Positions 34,768-43,482 of a stretch of DNA of 62,587 nucleotides are shown here, one piece after another (position 1 is the stretch's first letter; every line of letters starts with the position of its first letter). A model generated the notes under the pieces. That model saw only the letters and a program-made list of their open reading frames with translations. It was not told the DNA's origin and did not search any database. This DNA comes from Yoonia sp. (lineage in GTDB: Bacteria; Pseudomonadota; Alphaproteobacteria; Rhodobacterales; Rhodobacteraceae): positions 1 to 62,587 of the forward strand of contig NZ_JAFMHR010000002.1 of the NCBI RefSeq assembly GCF_017854415.1. Direction: 5' to 3'. A program made the translations under genes and the position numbers.

Positions 34768-35962
34768 TCCTTGGCTGCATATCGTCGGGATTGGCGAGGA
34801 CGGAATGGAAGGGCTTGTGCCCGCGACCCGCGCCACTGTCGAAGCCGCAGAAATTATCATTGGTGGTGACCGCCATCATGCGCTGACAGATAATATCACC
34901 GCCGAGCGTCTCGCATGGCCCCACCCCTTTGATGCGCTAATTTCAATCATCGAAGGCTTGCGTGGACGGCGCGTCGTGATCCTTGCGACGGGCGACCCTT
35001 TGTGGTTTTCGGTCGGTGCGCGGATTGGACGGGCGCTTGACCCATCAGAGATCGTTTATCACCCGCAATTGTCAGCTTTCCAATTGGCTGCCGCCCGTAT
35101 GGGATGGTCGCTGCCCGACGTGGAAACACTGACCGTGCATGGGCGTCCTGTTGAACAGATGATCGCGTTTATCCAACCTGATGCGCGCTTGTTGGTGTTG
35201 ACGACGGGTGCTGAAACGCCAGCACAAATCGCAGCGTTCTTGACGCAACGGGGTTTTGGTGGCTCAAAAATGACCGTGCTTGCCGCGATGGGTGGCAAAG
35301 ATGAGGCCCGTTTTGACGGCATAGCGGAAAGCTGGAACCACGAGGTGCCGGCTTTCAACACACTTGCGGTTGAATGTATCGCCGCACCAGACGCCGCCCT
35401 TCTGCCGCGCGTCCCGGGTTTGGCGGATAACCTGTTCCAGTCAGACGGCACCATGACCAAGCAAGAGGTCCGCGCAGCAACTGTCGCCAAACTGATGCCG
35501 ATGCGAGGTGCGCTTTTGTGGGATATCGGCACAGGCTGCGGCTCTGTCGCAATCGAATGGATGCGCGCGGCACGCTATGCGCGCGCTATCGGGATTGAAC
35601 CGCGCGCTGACCGGCGCGCAATGGCAGCCGCAAACGCGCTGGCGTTGGGCGCACCCAAGCTTGAACTGATCGAAGGCACGGTGCCCGAGGCGCTGATTGG
35701 GCTGGACGCGCCGGATGCTATTTTTATTGGTGGCGGGCTTAGCCGTGCTACGTTTGATGCTGCTTGGGATGCCCTACGCCCCTTGGGTCGTTTGGTCGCC
35801 AATGCGGTCACCCTTGAAAGCGAAGCCGAATTGATTGCCCTGCATAAAATCTACGGCGGCGATCTGGTGAAAATATCGATCCACCGCGCAGAACCTGTGG
35901 GCCGTATGACGGGTTGGCGACCTTCAATGCCAGTCACACAGTGGAGCCTTGTGAAACGATGA
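34760..35962 (+). CDS. cobL: Precorrin-6Y C5,15-methyltransferase (decarboxylating) CobL
   Basis: About 400 residues made of CbiE (1-200; LHIVGIGEDGMEGLVPATR) fused to CbiT (200-400; LLWDIGTGCGSVAIEWMR, an SAM-binding motif). It methylates C5 and C15 and decarboxylates the acetate at C12. The ORF track begins nine codons earlier; the ATG giving MSDPWLHIVG overlaps the cobH stop and is chosen. The stop overlaps cobI by four bases. Confidence 0.92.
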   Translation: MSDPWLHIVGIGEDGMEGLVPATRATVEAAEIIIGGDRHHALTDNITAERLAWPHPFDALISIIEGLRGRRVVILATGDPLWFSVGARIGRALDPSEIVYHPQLSAFQLAAARMGWSLPDVETLTVHGRPVEQMIAFIQPDARLLVLTTGAETPAQIAAFLTQRGFGGSKMTVLAAMGGKDEARFDGIAESWNHEVPAFNTLAVECIAAPDAALLPRVPGLADNLFQSDGTMTKQEVRAATVAKLMPMRGALLWDIGTGCGSVAIEWMRAARYARAIGIEPRADRRAMAAANALALGAPKLELIEGTVPEALIGLDAPDAIFIGGGLSRATFDAAWDALRPLGRLVANAVTLESEAELIALHKIYGGDLVKISIHRAEPVGRMTGWRPSMPVTQWSLVKR

Positions 35963-36660
35963 CAGGAACACTTTATGGTGTCGGCCTTGGGCCGGGCGCG
36001 CCCGATTTAATGACTTTGCGCGCCGCCCGCTTGATAGAGGCAGCGCAGGTCATCGCCTATCCGACGCTTGCGGGTGCGGAAAGCTTTGCGCGTGCGATTG
36101 CAGCGGATTTAATCGCCAATGATGCCCGCGAAATTGTTATGGATGTCCCGATGTCCGTTGAACGCGCACCTGCACAGGCCGCCTATGATAAAGGCGCTGC
36201 CGAGATTGCGGCAGCGCTCGATGCGGGCGATGATGTTGTCTGCCTTTGCGAAGGCGATCCGTTCTTTTACGGGTCGTTTATGTATCTTTTTGCGCGCCTA
36301 TCTGATCGCTACCGCGTCGAGGTCGTGCCGGGCGTGACATCTATCACTGCATGCGCTGCACGTGCGGGCATGCCGCTTGCGGCTCGCAACGAACGCCTGA
36401 CCGTGCTGCCCGGCCCTTTGCCCGAAGCAGAATTGCGCGCGCGCATTGATGGCGCAGAAAGCGTCGTGATTATGAAGGTCGGCAGGCATCTGGCCAAGAT
36501 CCGTTCCGTGATCGCCGATCTTGGGCTGACTGCATCTGCGGTTTACGTCGAACGTGCGACCCTGCCACAAGAAGTTGTCTTGCCGCTGGCCGATGCCCCC
36601 GAGAAGGCACCATATTTTTCAATGATTTTGTTGACGAAAGGGGCCGATCCTTGGCTTTGA
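35959..36660 (+). CDS. cobI: Precorrin-2 C20-methyltransferase CobI
   Basis: About 233 residues of the SAM-dependent tetrapyrrole methylase fold. LYGVGLGPGAPDLMTLRAAR at the start and GDPFFYGSF near residue 95 are diagnostic, with VVPGVTSITACAARAG at 124. It methylates C20 of precorrin-2. The ATG overlaps the cobL stop (ATGA), 15 codons inside the track ORF. The end overlaps the next gene by four (or ten) bases. Confidence 0.92.
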   Translation: MTGTLYGVGLGPGAPDLMTLRAARLIEAAQVIAYPTLAGAESFARAIAADLIANDAREIVMDVPMSVERAPAQAAYDKGAAEIAAALDAGDDVVCLCEGDPFFYGSFMYLFARLSDRYRVEVVPGVTSITACAARAGMPLAARNERLTVLPGPLPEAELRARIDGAESVVIMKVGRHLAKIRSVIADLGLTASAVYVERATLPQEVVLPLADAPEKAPYFSMILLTKGADPWL

Positions 36661-38459
36661 AACCCGTTGTTTTGGCGCTGTCGCGCTCGGGTGAGGCGAC
36701 AGCCCACCGTGTCGCAGGCGTCCTTGGCGCACAAGTACATGGCCGCAAAGACCGTGTCACAAAGGCGGATGCATTCTTTGACAACGCGCTGGACCACGCG
36801 CGTGATCTGTTTGCGGCAGGTGTGCCTGTTGTTGGGGTCTGTGCGTCTGGCATTCTGATCCGCGCCGTGGCCCCCTTGTTGGCTGACAAGCGCACAGAGC
36901 CACCTGTGATTTCAGTCTCTGATGATGGTGCTGTTGTGGTGCCGCTGTTGGGTGGTCATCGCGGTGCAAATAAAATGTCTGCGCGGATCGCCGCCGCTTT
37001 GGGTGCGGTTTCGGCTGTTACTACGGCGGGCGATGTGGCCTTGGGGGTTGCCCTTGATGAACCGCCTGCTGGTTGGCGTTTGGTAAACCGCGATGATGCA
37101 AAGGGTGCCATGGCAGCGTTATTGTCTGGTGCCGGAGCCAATGTCGTTGGCGATGCACCTTGGTTGGCTGATTTGCCGAAAGGCGAGGGCGTAAAGTTAT
37201 CGGCTACAATGACGCGCCAGTCTGATTTGGGCGCGGCGCATTTGCAGTTTGCACCGTTGCGTCTGACACTGGGTGTTGGCTGTGCACGTAATTGCGATCC
37301 GGTAGAGCTGTCTGATCTTGTGGCCGAAGTCTTGGCCGAAGCTGACGTGGCACCTGAGGCAATTCATTCGGTTAATACGATTACCTTAAAAGCGGACGAA
37401 CCCGCGATTATTCAACTGGCAAATGCGCTTGATGCGCCGCTGTGTTTGTTCGAGGCCGAAGCACTTGAGGCGCAGACGCCACGTTTGGCAAACCCGTCCG
37501 ATGTTGTGTTCGCCGAAGTTGGCACACACGGCGTATCTGAGGCGGCGGCACTTGCCCAATCTGGTGCATCGGGTGAATTCCTAGTGACCAAGCGTAAGAC
37601 GGCAAATGCCACTTGCGCGTTGGTTTTATCCCCAACGCCGTTGACAGAGTTTGTTGGACGGTCACGTGGAAAGCTAAGTGTTGTTGGGATCGGCCCGGGT
37701 CAAGCTGCATGGCGGACACCCGAAGTATCTCGGCTTGTTTCCGAGGCGGAAGAGCTTGTTGGCTACGGCCTTTATATCGATCTGCTTGGCCCCTTGGCGA
37801 TTGGCAAGGACCGCTCTGATTTCCCGCTTGGCGGAGAAGAGGATCGTTGCCGCTATGCGCTGGAACAAGCGGGTAAGGGCAAGAACGTTGCACTGGTGTG
37901 TTCGGGTGATGCGGGTATTTATGCGATGGCGGCACTTGTGTTTGAATTGCTGGACCGTGGTCCTGAACAGATGGGTGTCACGGATGCTGCGCGGCGGGTT
38001 GAGGTTGTTTGCTCGCCGGGTGTCAGTGCGCTGCAAGGTGCCGCTGCAAGGGCTGGGGCCCCGCTGGGTCACGATTTCTGCGCGATCTCATTGTCTGATT
38101 TGCTTACCCCGCGCGAAGATATTGTGAAGCGTTTGAAGGCTGCAGCGGAGGGTGATTTTGTGATCGCCTTTTATAATCCGGTGTCGATGCGCAGGCGGAC
38201 GTTGCTGGCCGAAGCGCGGGATATCCTGCTGGAACATCGCCCTGCAGATACGCCCGTGATGTTGGCGTCATCGCTTGGCCGGCCAGAGGAATATGTCCGC
38301 TATCGTCGCTTGGATGAGTTACAGGTGGATGAGGTGGATATGTTGACTGTTGTTTTGATCGGGTCTTCGCATTCAAAGCTGGCCCAATTGGGCGAGGGGC
38401 CGCGGATGTATACCCCGCGCGGTTATGCCCGCAAGATTGACGGGGACTTGGCAGGATGA
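36657..38459 (+). CDS. cobJ: CbiG-CobJ fusion (cobalamin biosynthesis protein / precorrin-3B C17-methyltransferase)
   Basis: About 600 residues. The first 330 form CbiG (PVVLALSRSGEATAHRVA, GVCASGILIRAVAPLL, DGAVVVPLLGGHRGAN, then GVGCARNCDP, the CobE-like part); from about 340 CobJ begins (VVGIGPGQAAWRTPEV) with VVCSPGVSALQGAAARAG and AFYNPVSMRR. CobJ methylates C17 and contracts the ring; CbiG opens the ring-A lactone in the anaerobic route, so the fusion suggests a related or auxiliary step. TTG starts at 36651 and 36657 are both possible. The second gives a four-base overlap with cobI, matching its neighbours, and MKPVVLALS, and is preferred. It is followed by a 32-codon micro-ORF that also overlaps by four bases. 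Confidence 0.88.
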   Translation: MKPVVLALSRSGEATAHRVAGVLGAQVHGRKDRVTKADAFFDNALDHARDLFAAGVPVVGVCASGILIRAVAPLLADKRTEPPVISVSDDGAVVVPLLGGHRGANKMSARIAAALGAVSAVTTAGDVALGVALDEPPAGWRLVNRDDAKGAMAALLSGAGANVVGDAPWLADLPKGEGVKLSATMTRQSDLGAAHLQFAPLRLTLGVGCARNCDPVELSDLVAEVLAEADVAPEAIHSVNTITLKADEPAIIQLANALDAPLCLFEAEALEAQTPRLANPSDVVFAEVGTHGVSEAAALAQSGASGEFLVTKRKTANATCALVLSPTPLTEFVGRSRGKLSVVGIGPGQAAWRTPEVSRLVSEAEELVGYGLYIDLLGPLAIGKDRSDFPLGGEEDRCRYALEQAGKGKNVALVCSGDAGIYAMAALVFELLDRGPEQMGVTDAARRVEVVCSPGVSALQGAAARAGAPLGHDFCAISLSDLLTPREDIVKRLKAAAEGDFVIAFYNPVSMRRRTLLAEARDILLEHRPADTPVMLASSLGRPEEYVRYRRLDELQVDEVDMLTVVLIGSSHSKLAQLGEGPRMYTPRGYARKIDGDLAG

Positions 38460-38554
38460 CGCTGTTTCGCAAATGCGAAATGCGCCCCACCCTGCCTGCC
38501 CGTGGCCTCTGGCAGACGTTTATTTGGAATAAGAAGTATGAGGGTGCGCTATGA
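38456..38554 (+). CDS. Micro-ORF bridging cobJ and cobM (32 codons)
   Basis: ATG overlaps the cobJ stop (ATGA at 38456-38459) and its own TGA overlaps the cobM ATG (ATGA at 38551-38554). The product of 32 residues (MTLFRKCEM... WNKKYEGAL) is charged and not like a known family. A degenerate copy of the dispersed repeat lies inside it. It may exist only to keep ribosomes moving from cobJ to cobM across an inserted repeat. Whether it is translated or selected is unknown; chance is possible. Confidence 0.4.
   Translation: MTLFRKCEMRPTLPARGLWQTFIWNKKYEGAL
38498..38536 (+). repeat. Degenerate dispersed repeat between cobJ and cobM
   Basis: CGTGGCCTCTGGCAGACG then TTTATTTGGAATAAGAAG. The right end matches the copy at 42536 (TTTTTTAGGAATAAGAAGG), while the left GC hairpin is eroded. 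Confidence 0.5.
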
Positions 38555-39318
38555 CTGTTTACTTTATTGGCGCAGGGCCGGGCGATCCTGAATTGCTGAC
38601 GATCAAGGCGGCTCGTATCATCGGGGAATGTCCGGTGTGCCTTTATGCAGGGTCTTTGGTCCCTGTCGAAGTTGTCGCATGCGCGCCCGAAGGGGCGTCT
38701 GTGATGGACACGGCCCCCATGACTTTGGATGATACCCATGCCGCGATTTTGGCAGCTCATGCCAAGGGTCAGAATGTGGCCCGTGTCCATTCAGGTGATC
38801 CGTCGCTTTATGGTGCGATTGCCGAGCAAATTCGCCGGTTAAAGGCGGATGGTATCGACTATCAAATCATCCCGGGCGTGCCTGCCTATGCTGCCGCTGC
38901 CGCCGCGTTGGGCACTGAACTAACTGTGCCAGAGGTGGCCCAATCTATTATTCTGACCCGTATGTCGATGAAATCAACGGGCATGCCAGCAGGTGAAACG
39001 CTTGAGAATTTTGCGCGTACCGGTGCGACTTTGGCGATCCATCTTGGCATTCGTGCTTTGCGTGAAATCGAGCGCCAGTTGGCCCCGTTTTACGGCGAAG
39101 ATTGTCCGGTAGCGGTGATTTACCGCGTTGGCTGGCCGGATCAGTTGATCATTCGCGGGACGTTGATGGATGTGCGTGAAAAGGTGCGTGAGGCCAAGAT
39201 CACCCGCACGGCGCTGATCCTTGTTGGGCCTGCATTATCTGATTCGCATGGTTTTCCGGACTCGGCGCTTTATGATGCAGCCAAACCGCATGTGTTGCGC
39301 CCCCGCGTTAAGGCATAA
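38551..39318 (+). CDS. cobM: Precorrin-4 C11-methyltransferase CobM
   Basis: 255 residues of the tetrapyrrole methylase fold. YFIGAGPGDPELLTIKAARI at the start and VHSGDPSLYGAIAEQIRRL near residue 78, then IIPGVPAYAAAAAALG, are diagnostic. It methylates C11 of precorrin-4. GAGGG precedes the ATG. It is the last recognisable cobalamin gene of the plus-strand set, followed by a hairpin. Confidence 0.92.
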   Translation: MTVYFIGAGPGDPELLTIKAARIIGECPVCLYAGSLVPVEVVACAPEGASVMDTAPMTLDDTHAAILAAHAKGQNVARVHSGDPSLYGAIAEQIRRLKADGIDYQIIPGVPAYAAAAAALGTELTVPEVAQSIILTRMSMKSTGMPAGETLENFARTGATLAIHLGIRALREIERQLAPFYGEDCPVAVIYRVGWPDQLIIRGTLMDVREKVREAKITRTALILVGPALSDSHGFPDSALYDAAKPHVLRPRVKA

Positions 39319-39330
39319 GAATAAGGCATT

Positions 39331-39350
39331 GCCGCACTGCGGCGGATTTT
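39331..39350 (+). terminator. Hairpin after cobM
   Basis: GCCGC-ACT-GCGGC stem followed by GGATTTT, 12 bases after the cobM stop. It is a short stem, so a partial terminator at best, placed where the cobalamin operon should end. Confidence 0.45.
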
Positions 39351-39408
39351 GTCATTTGATCTTTACCTTTTCCGTAGCATCTTTGGTGCAGGTAAAAAGG
39401 GTGCCGTT

Positions 39409-39756
39409 ATGTATACGTTTATGTCAGATGCCGTGCGTCAGGGTTTGGAAGATGCGCGTAAGGCCGCGCTAAAACGCAAAGATCGCCTTTCAGTCCATGA
39501 TGGCGACGATACATACCGTGTTCGTAGGCTTTGGGATGGCGGATTTGCGCTTGATCTGGATGGATCAGATCGGTTGCGCGGACGCGTCGATATCTATGAT
39601 GGTCCCAAACATCTCTACCAATGCCTTGTTATGTCGTCGGTTGCTGACGACAATGAGCGGGTGTTCGAATTCAAATGGCTGACACCTGCAGCAACTGCAC
39701 CAGCTGCAGATTTTGTGAAACCAGACTTTGTACCAGCAGGGCTAATCAGTAGATAA
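39409..39756 (+). CDS. Conserved-looking hypothetical protein (115 residues)
   Basis: About 115 residues, soluble, beginning with a helix rich in basic and acidic residues (SDAVRQGLEDARKAALKRKDR) followed by beta-like stretches (TYRVRRLWDGGFALDL, LRGRVDIYDG, HLYQCLVMSS). AAGGG before the internal ATG decides the start, 20 codons into the track ORF. I do not recognise a domain. It lies 90 bases after cobM and is convergent with the PatB-type gene. Confidence 0.65.
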   Translation: MYTFMSDAVRQGLEDARKAALKRKDRLSVHDGDDTYRVRRLWDGGFALDLDGSDRLRGRVDIYDGPKHLYQCLVMSSVADDNERVFEFKWLTPAATAPAADFVKPDFVPAGLISR

Positions 39757-39765
39757 AGCCAAGCG

Positions 39766-40938
39766 TTATTGCAGGTCTGCAAAGGCAGCTTGCATGCGCT
39801 CGACCGCTTCTTCAACGTTGGCGCGCTGTGTCGCGAGGTTAAACCGCATGAACGTTTCGCCACCTGCGCCGAATGTCGGCCCCTGAGAGACAGCAATTTT
39901 TGCTGTTTCACGAATGCGCGTTGCAACTTCTTCATGCGACATGCCTGTATCGGCAAAATCAACCCACGCCAGATACGTTGACTGCAACGGAAGCGATTTG
40001 ACGCCGGGGATTGCGTTGATACCGGCATCAAAGATTTCGCGATTGGTCTGTAGGTGTGCGATCTGTGCATCGACCCAAGCCGCCCCTTGGGGAGAGTAAG
40101 CCGCGGTAATCATCGTGATCCCAAAACCAGTTGGCGCGTAATCCAACGACCTTAACCGCTGGCGCATCTCACCGCGCAATTTATCATCAGCAATGATCAT
40201 GTTGCCTGTGCGTTGACCTGCGATGTTGAATGTCTTGGACGCGGCGGTCAGGTAGATCGTGTTGTCGCTATCATCGGGGGCTGCCACCCCTGTGGGGACA
40301 AAGCTGTTGCCTGCGTAAACCAGGTCGTGGTGAATTTCATCGCTGACCAGCAGCATGCCGTTCTTGCGCGCAAATGCTGACACCGCACGCAGTTCATCTG
40401 CTGTCCAAACCCGTCCAGACGGGTTTTGGGGTGAACACCAAATGAGCATTTTCTCTTTGCCAGTCAGCCTGCTTTGCGCGTCGTCAAGATCAAGAGCGTA
40501 AGTGTCGCCTTCGCGTCTCAAAGGGCATTCGGTCACAACACGCCCCGCCTTTCCAATCTTAAGCGCGAATTCATGATACACGGGGGTAAATATCGCGACT
40601 GCATCATCAGGCGCGGTCCAGACATCAATACAAAGCGCGATCGCATTGCCAAGACCTTGGGTCGTCAGAATCCAGTCGGGTTTTATCTCCCAGTTGTGGC
40701 GCGTCTGCATCCACCAAGTGATCGCATTTAGGTAGGCCTCATGTTCAAAGCTATAGCCGAACACACCACGGTCGACTGCTTCTTGCAGCGCAGCGGTCAC
40801 GCAAGGTGCTGTCGCGTAATCGGAATCAGCCGTCCACATTGCCAGTCCGTCGTCAGGCGAGACGCCAAAGAGCTTTTCCATCAAATCCCACTTTGTACTT
40901 TGTGTATTCCGGCGGTCGATGGGGGTGTTGAACGACAT
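39766..40938 (-). CDS. patB: PatB/MalY-family PLP-dependent C-S lyase
   Basis: 390 residues of fold-type I aminotransferase shape. It starts with FNTPIDRRNTQSTKWD, has WCSPQNPSGRVWT, DEIHHDLVY and the PLP lysine in LTAASKTFNIAGQRTG. MalY/PatB enzymes cleave cystathionine and other S-conjugates to pyruvate, ammonia and a thiol. GGAGA precedes the ATG. It is a lone gene divergent from the deformylase operon. A role in sulfur metabolism beside methionine formylation is coincidental as far as I can see. Confidence 0.85.
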   Translation of the reverse strand: MSFNTPIDRRNTQSTKWDLMEKLFGVSPDDGLAMWTADSDYATAPCVTAALQEAVDRGVFGYSFEHEAYLNAITWWMQTRHNWEIKPDWILTTQGLGNAIALCIDVWTAPDDAVAIFTPVYHEFALKIGKAGRVVTECPLRREGDTYALDLDDAQSRLTGKEKMLIWCSPQNPSGRVWTADELRAVSAFARKNGMLLVSDEIHHDLVYAGNSFVPTGVAAPDDSDNTIYLTAASKTFNIAGQRTGNMIIADDKLRGEMRQRLRSLDYAPTGFGITMITAAYSPQGAAWVDAQIAHLQTNREIFDAGINAIPGVKSLPLQSTYLAWVDFADTGMSHEEVATRIRETAKIAVSQGPTFGAGGETFMRFNLATQRANVEEAVERMQAAFADLQ

Positions 40939-41047
40939 GCATTTTCTCCTGCGATTATGCGGCCAAACTGCGGCGCTGCGCCACGAGGTGCAAGTCGATT
41001 TTCGTCCACTGCTTGCGATGTGCGCGCGGACGGATTAAATCACCCGA

Positions 41048-41569
41048 ATGTCAGTTAGAAACATCCTTCTTCACCCCGACCCGCGCTTGAAAAAAGTGGC
41101 CACGCCTGTGACGTCCGTCTCGGATGAATTGCGCCAATTGGCTGATGATATGCTTGAGACAATGTATGACGCGCCCGGCATTGGGTTGGCAGCACCACAG
41201 GTGGCTGTGATGAACCGTATGATTGTGATGGATTGCGCCAAAGACGAAGACGCAACCCCAGAGCCGATGGTTTTGATCAATCCAGAAGTTGTTTGGACCT
41301 CGGACGAACAATCCGTCTATGACGAGGGCTGTTTGTCCATACCAGAGCATTATGCAGAAGTTGAACGCCCCGCGGAAGTTGAAGTGTCGTGGATGAACCT
41401 TAATGGTAAAATTCAACGCGAACACTTTGACGGGTTGTGGGCCACCTGCGTGCAGCATGAAATAGATCACCTGGACGGAAAGCTGTTCATTGATTACCTG
41501 CGCCCGCTGAAACGCCAGATGATCACCCGCAAGATGCAAAAGCTGAAACGCGAAATGGCGCGGGGCTAG
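41048..41569 (+). CDS. def: Peptide deformylase
   Basis: 173 residues with all three deformylase motifs intact: GIGLAAPQ (about 45-52), EGCLSIP (about 92-98) with the metal-binding Cys, and QHEIDHLDG (about 136-144) with the catalytic Glu and metal-binding His residues. It removes the formyl group from the N-terminus of nascent proteins. It is the first of three tandem deformylase genes followed by fmt, and probably supplies the housekeeping activity. Confidence 0.95.
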   Translation: MSVRNILLHPDPRLKKVATPVTSVSDELRQLADDMLETMYDAPGIGLAAPQVAVMNRMIVMDCAKDEDATPEPMVLINPEVVWTSDEQSVYDEGCLSIPEHYAEVERPAEVEVSWMNLNGKIQREHFDGLWATCVQHEIDHLDGKLFIDYLRPLKRQMITRKMQKLKREMARG

Positions 41570-41573
41570 GGTT

Positions 41574-42035
41574 TTGGCATTGCGCGAAATCTGTTATGAA
41601 GGCGCGCCGGTATTGTTAGCGACAGCAGCGCCAGTCTCCAAATTTGACGACGCGCTTGGCCATTTGATCCGTGATATGTTCGAGACGATGTATGCAGCCC
41701 CTGGGCGCGGATTAGCCGCCCCGCAGGTTGGCGTCAGCCAGCGGGTGTTTGTTGTCGATACGAAATGGAAAGAAGCAGATCCAGAATCGATGCTTTTTGT
41801 GAACCCGCGTATTGCAACGCAGGCGGATACGCAAATTGATGGCGAAGAGGCCTGCTTGTCGATCCCCGACAAACGCTTTCGCGTCAGCCGCCCCGCTTGG
41901 GTCGAACTGGTCTGGCAAGACCTTGACGGTGTCGTCCAGAAAGGCCGGTTTGAAGGCATGAAAGCCGTCTGCATTTGTCACGAACTGGATCATCTGAACG
42001 GTATCTTGATTACCAAAAGTGGAATGCAATTATGA
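41574..42035 (+). CDS. Peptide deformylase paralog, motif-variant
   Basis: 153 residues with near-canonical motifs: GRGLAAPQ, EACLSIP (Ala for the usual Gly) and CHELDHLNG with the HExxH-like core intact. It keeps the metal Cys and the catalytic Glu, so it may be active with altered substrate preference, and is shorter than def at the C-terminus. It starts at TTG four bases after the def stop. Its stop overlaps the next gene by four bases (ATGA). Confidence 0.85.
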   Translation: MALREICYEGAPVLLATAAPVSKFDDALGHLIRDMFETMYAAPGRGLAAPQVGVSQRVFVVDTKWKEADPESMLFVNPRIATQADTQIDGEEACLSIPDKRFRVSRPAWVELVWQDLDGVVQKGRFEGMKAVCICHELDHLNGILITKSGMQL

Positions 42036-42532
42036 CTCATCGCCCTTTTGTCATGTGGCCCCATACATCACTCAAGACGGTCGCCGCCCCTGTGAAAGAA
42101 ATCACGGATGACGTGCGTGCGATTTGGGACGAAATGATCAATGCGATGGATACCATGCCGGGCGTTGGTTTGGCTGCCCCGCAATTGGGGATTGATATGG
42201 CATTGGCCGTTGTCGATGCGTCGAGCGAGCGCGGCAAAGCAATTCGTATGGCCAACCCAGAGATTTTGCACAGCAGTATAGAGCCGCGCGATCATGAAGA
42301 AGGATCGCCCAATTTGCCGGGTGTTTGGGCTAAAATCACGCGACCTCGTGCTGTGACTGTGCGGTTTTTGAATGCCCAAGGCCAATGGGACCGCCATGAT
42401 TTTGTGGGTCTTTGGGCGACATCCGTGCAGCACCAGATTGATCATTTGAATGGCAAGATGTTCTTTGATCGCCTGACACGTATGAAGCGGGATATGTTGA
42501 TCAAGAAAGCGCGCAAGCTTAAGCGTGGCTGA
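42032..42532 (+). CDS. Peptide deformylase-like protein lacking catalytic residues
   Basis: About 166 residues. Motif 1 is intact (GVGLAAPQ), but motif 2 reads EGSPNLP, with Ser in place of the metal-binding Cys, and motif 3 reads QHQIDHLNG, with Gln for the catalytic Glu. It therefore should not hydrolyse formyl peptides in the usual way, although both His ligands remain. A basic C-terminal tail (KKARKLKRG) resembles that of def and may bind ribosomes. The start chosen overlaps the previous stop (ATGA). It could act as a regulatory or binding partner. Function unknown. Confidence 0.85.
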   Translation: MTHRPFVMWPHTSLKTVAAPVKEITDDVRAIWDEMINAMDTMPGVGLAAPQLGIDMALAVVDASSERGKAIRMANPEILHSSIEPRDHEEGSPNLPGVWAKITRPRAVTVRFLNAQGQWDRHDFVGLWATSVQHQIDHLNGKMFFDRLTRMKRDMLIKKARKLKRG

Positions 42533-42535
42533 CCA

Positions 42536-42574
42536 CCGGATGCCTCCGGCGGAAGTTTTTTAGGAATAAGAAGG
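42536..42574 (+). repeat. Dispersed repeat between the deformylase genes and fmt
   Basis: CCGGATGCCTCCGGCGGAAGTTTTTTAGGAATAAGAAGG, beginning three bases after the last deformylase-like stop. CTCC/GGAG-type pairing is followed by six T residues, and AAGAAGGTGG at its right end provides the fmt ribosome-binding site. Confidence 0.7.
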
Positions 42575-42582
42575 TGGAACCA

Positions 42583-43482
42583 ATGCGTGTGATTTTCATG
42601 GGGACACCTGATTTTTCAGTGCCGGTTTTGCAAGCTCTTGTGGATGCAGGGCACGAGATTGCCGCAGTTTATTGTCAGCCGCCCCGTCCTGCAGGGCGTG
42701 GCAAGAAAGATCGCCCCTCGCCCGTTCAATTACGGGCAGAGGCATTGGGGCTAGATGTGCGCTATCCGGTAACGCTCAAGTCCGTTGATGCGCAGGCAGA
42801 GTTTGCGGCGTTCAATGCCGATGTTGCTGTTGTCGTTGCGTATGGCTTGATATTGCCGCAAGCGATTTTGGATGCGCCGCGTCTTGGGTGTTTGAATATT
42901 CATGCGTCGTTGCTGCCGCGCTGGCGTGGCGCTGCCCCGATCCACCGCGCGATTATGGCGGGTGATGCGCAAACTGGCGTTTGCATTATGCAAATGGACG
43001 CGGGCCTTGATACTGGACCCGTTTTGTTGCGCGAAGCGACGGATATCGCAGCGGATGAGACGACCGGCGGTCTGCATGATCGGTTGTCTGCAATGGGTGC
43101 GTCCCTTGTCGTGACTGCTTTAGATCAGTTGCAGAACCTGACCGCGACGGCCCAACCGCAAGGGGGCGTGACTTATGCTGCCAAGATCGACAAAGCAGAA
43201 GCGCGCGTGGATTGGACCCAATCCGCAGCCGTTGTCGATCAACTCATCCGTGGATTGTCACCGTTTCCAGGTGCGTGGTGCGAGGTGTCGGGCGAGCGTC
43301 TTAAGTTGCTTGGGTCGCGTGTCGTTGACGGCGTGGGACAACCCGGAGAAGTCTTGGACGGGTTTGTTATTGCTTGCGGGCAAGGCGCTGTCGAGGTGAC
43401 GCAGGCCCAACGGTCCGGTAAGAAAGCAATGGCCGCCGCGGACGTGTTGAAGGGGCTGACGCTGGGCGCACGCATCGGATAG
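42583..43482 (+). CDS. fmt: Methionyl-tRNA formyltransferase
   Basis: About 299 residues with [20 protein letters not shown] at the start, [11 protein letters not shown] near 35 and the formyl-folate site [16 protein letters not shown] near 105. It formylates initiator Met-tRNA, the step that deformylase later reverses, which explains the operon. The track gives a GTG three codons upstream; the ATG with AAGGTGG five bases before it is preferred. The last gene before the unknown cassette, with a 129-base gap after it. Confidence 0.95.
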   Translation: MRVIFMGTPDFSVPVLQALVDAGHEIAAVYCQPPRPAGRGKKDRPSPVQLRAEALGLDVRYPVTLKSVDAQAEFAAFNADVAVVVAYGLILPQAILDAPRLGCLNIHASLLPRWRGAAPIHRAIMAGDAQTGVCIMQMDAGLDTGPVLLREATDIAADETTGGLHDRLSAMGASLVVTALDQLQNLTATAQPQGGVTYAAKIDKAEARVDWTQSAAVVDQLIRGLSPFPGAWCEVSGERLKLLGSRVVDGVGQPGEVLDGFVIACGQGAVEVTQAQRSGKKAMAAADVLKGLTLGARIG

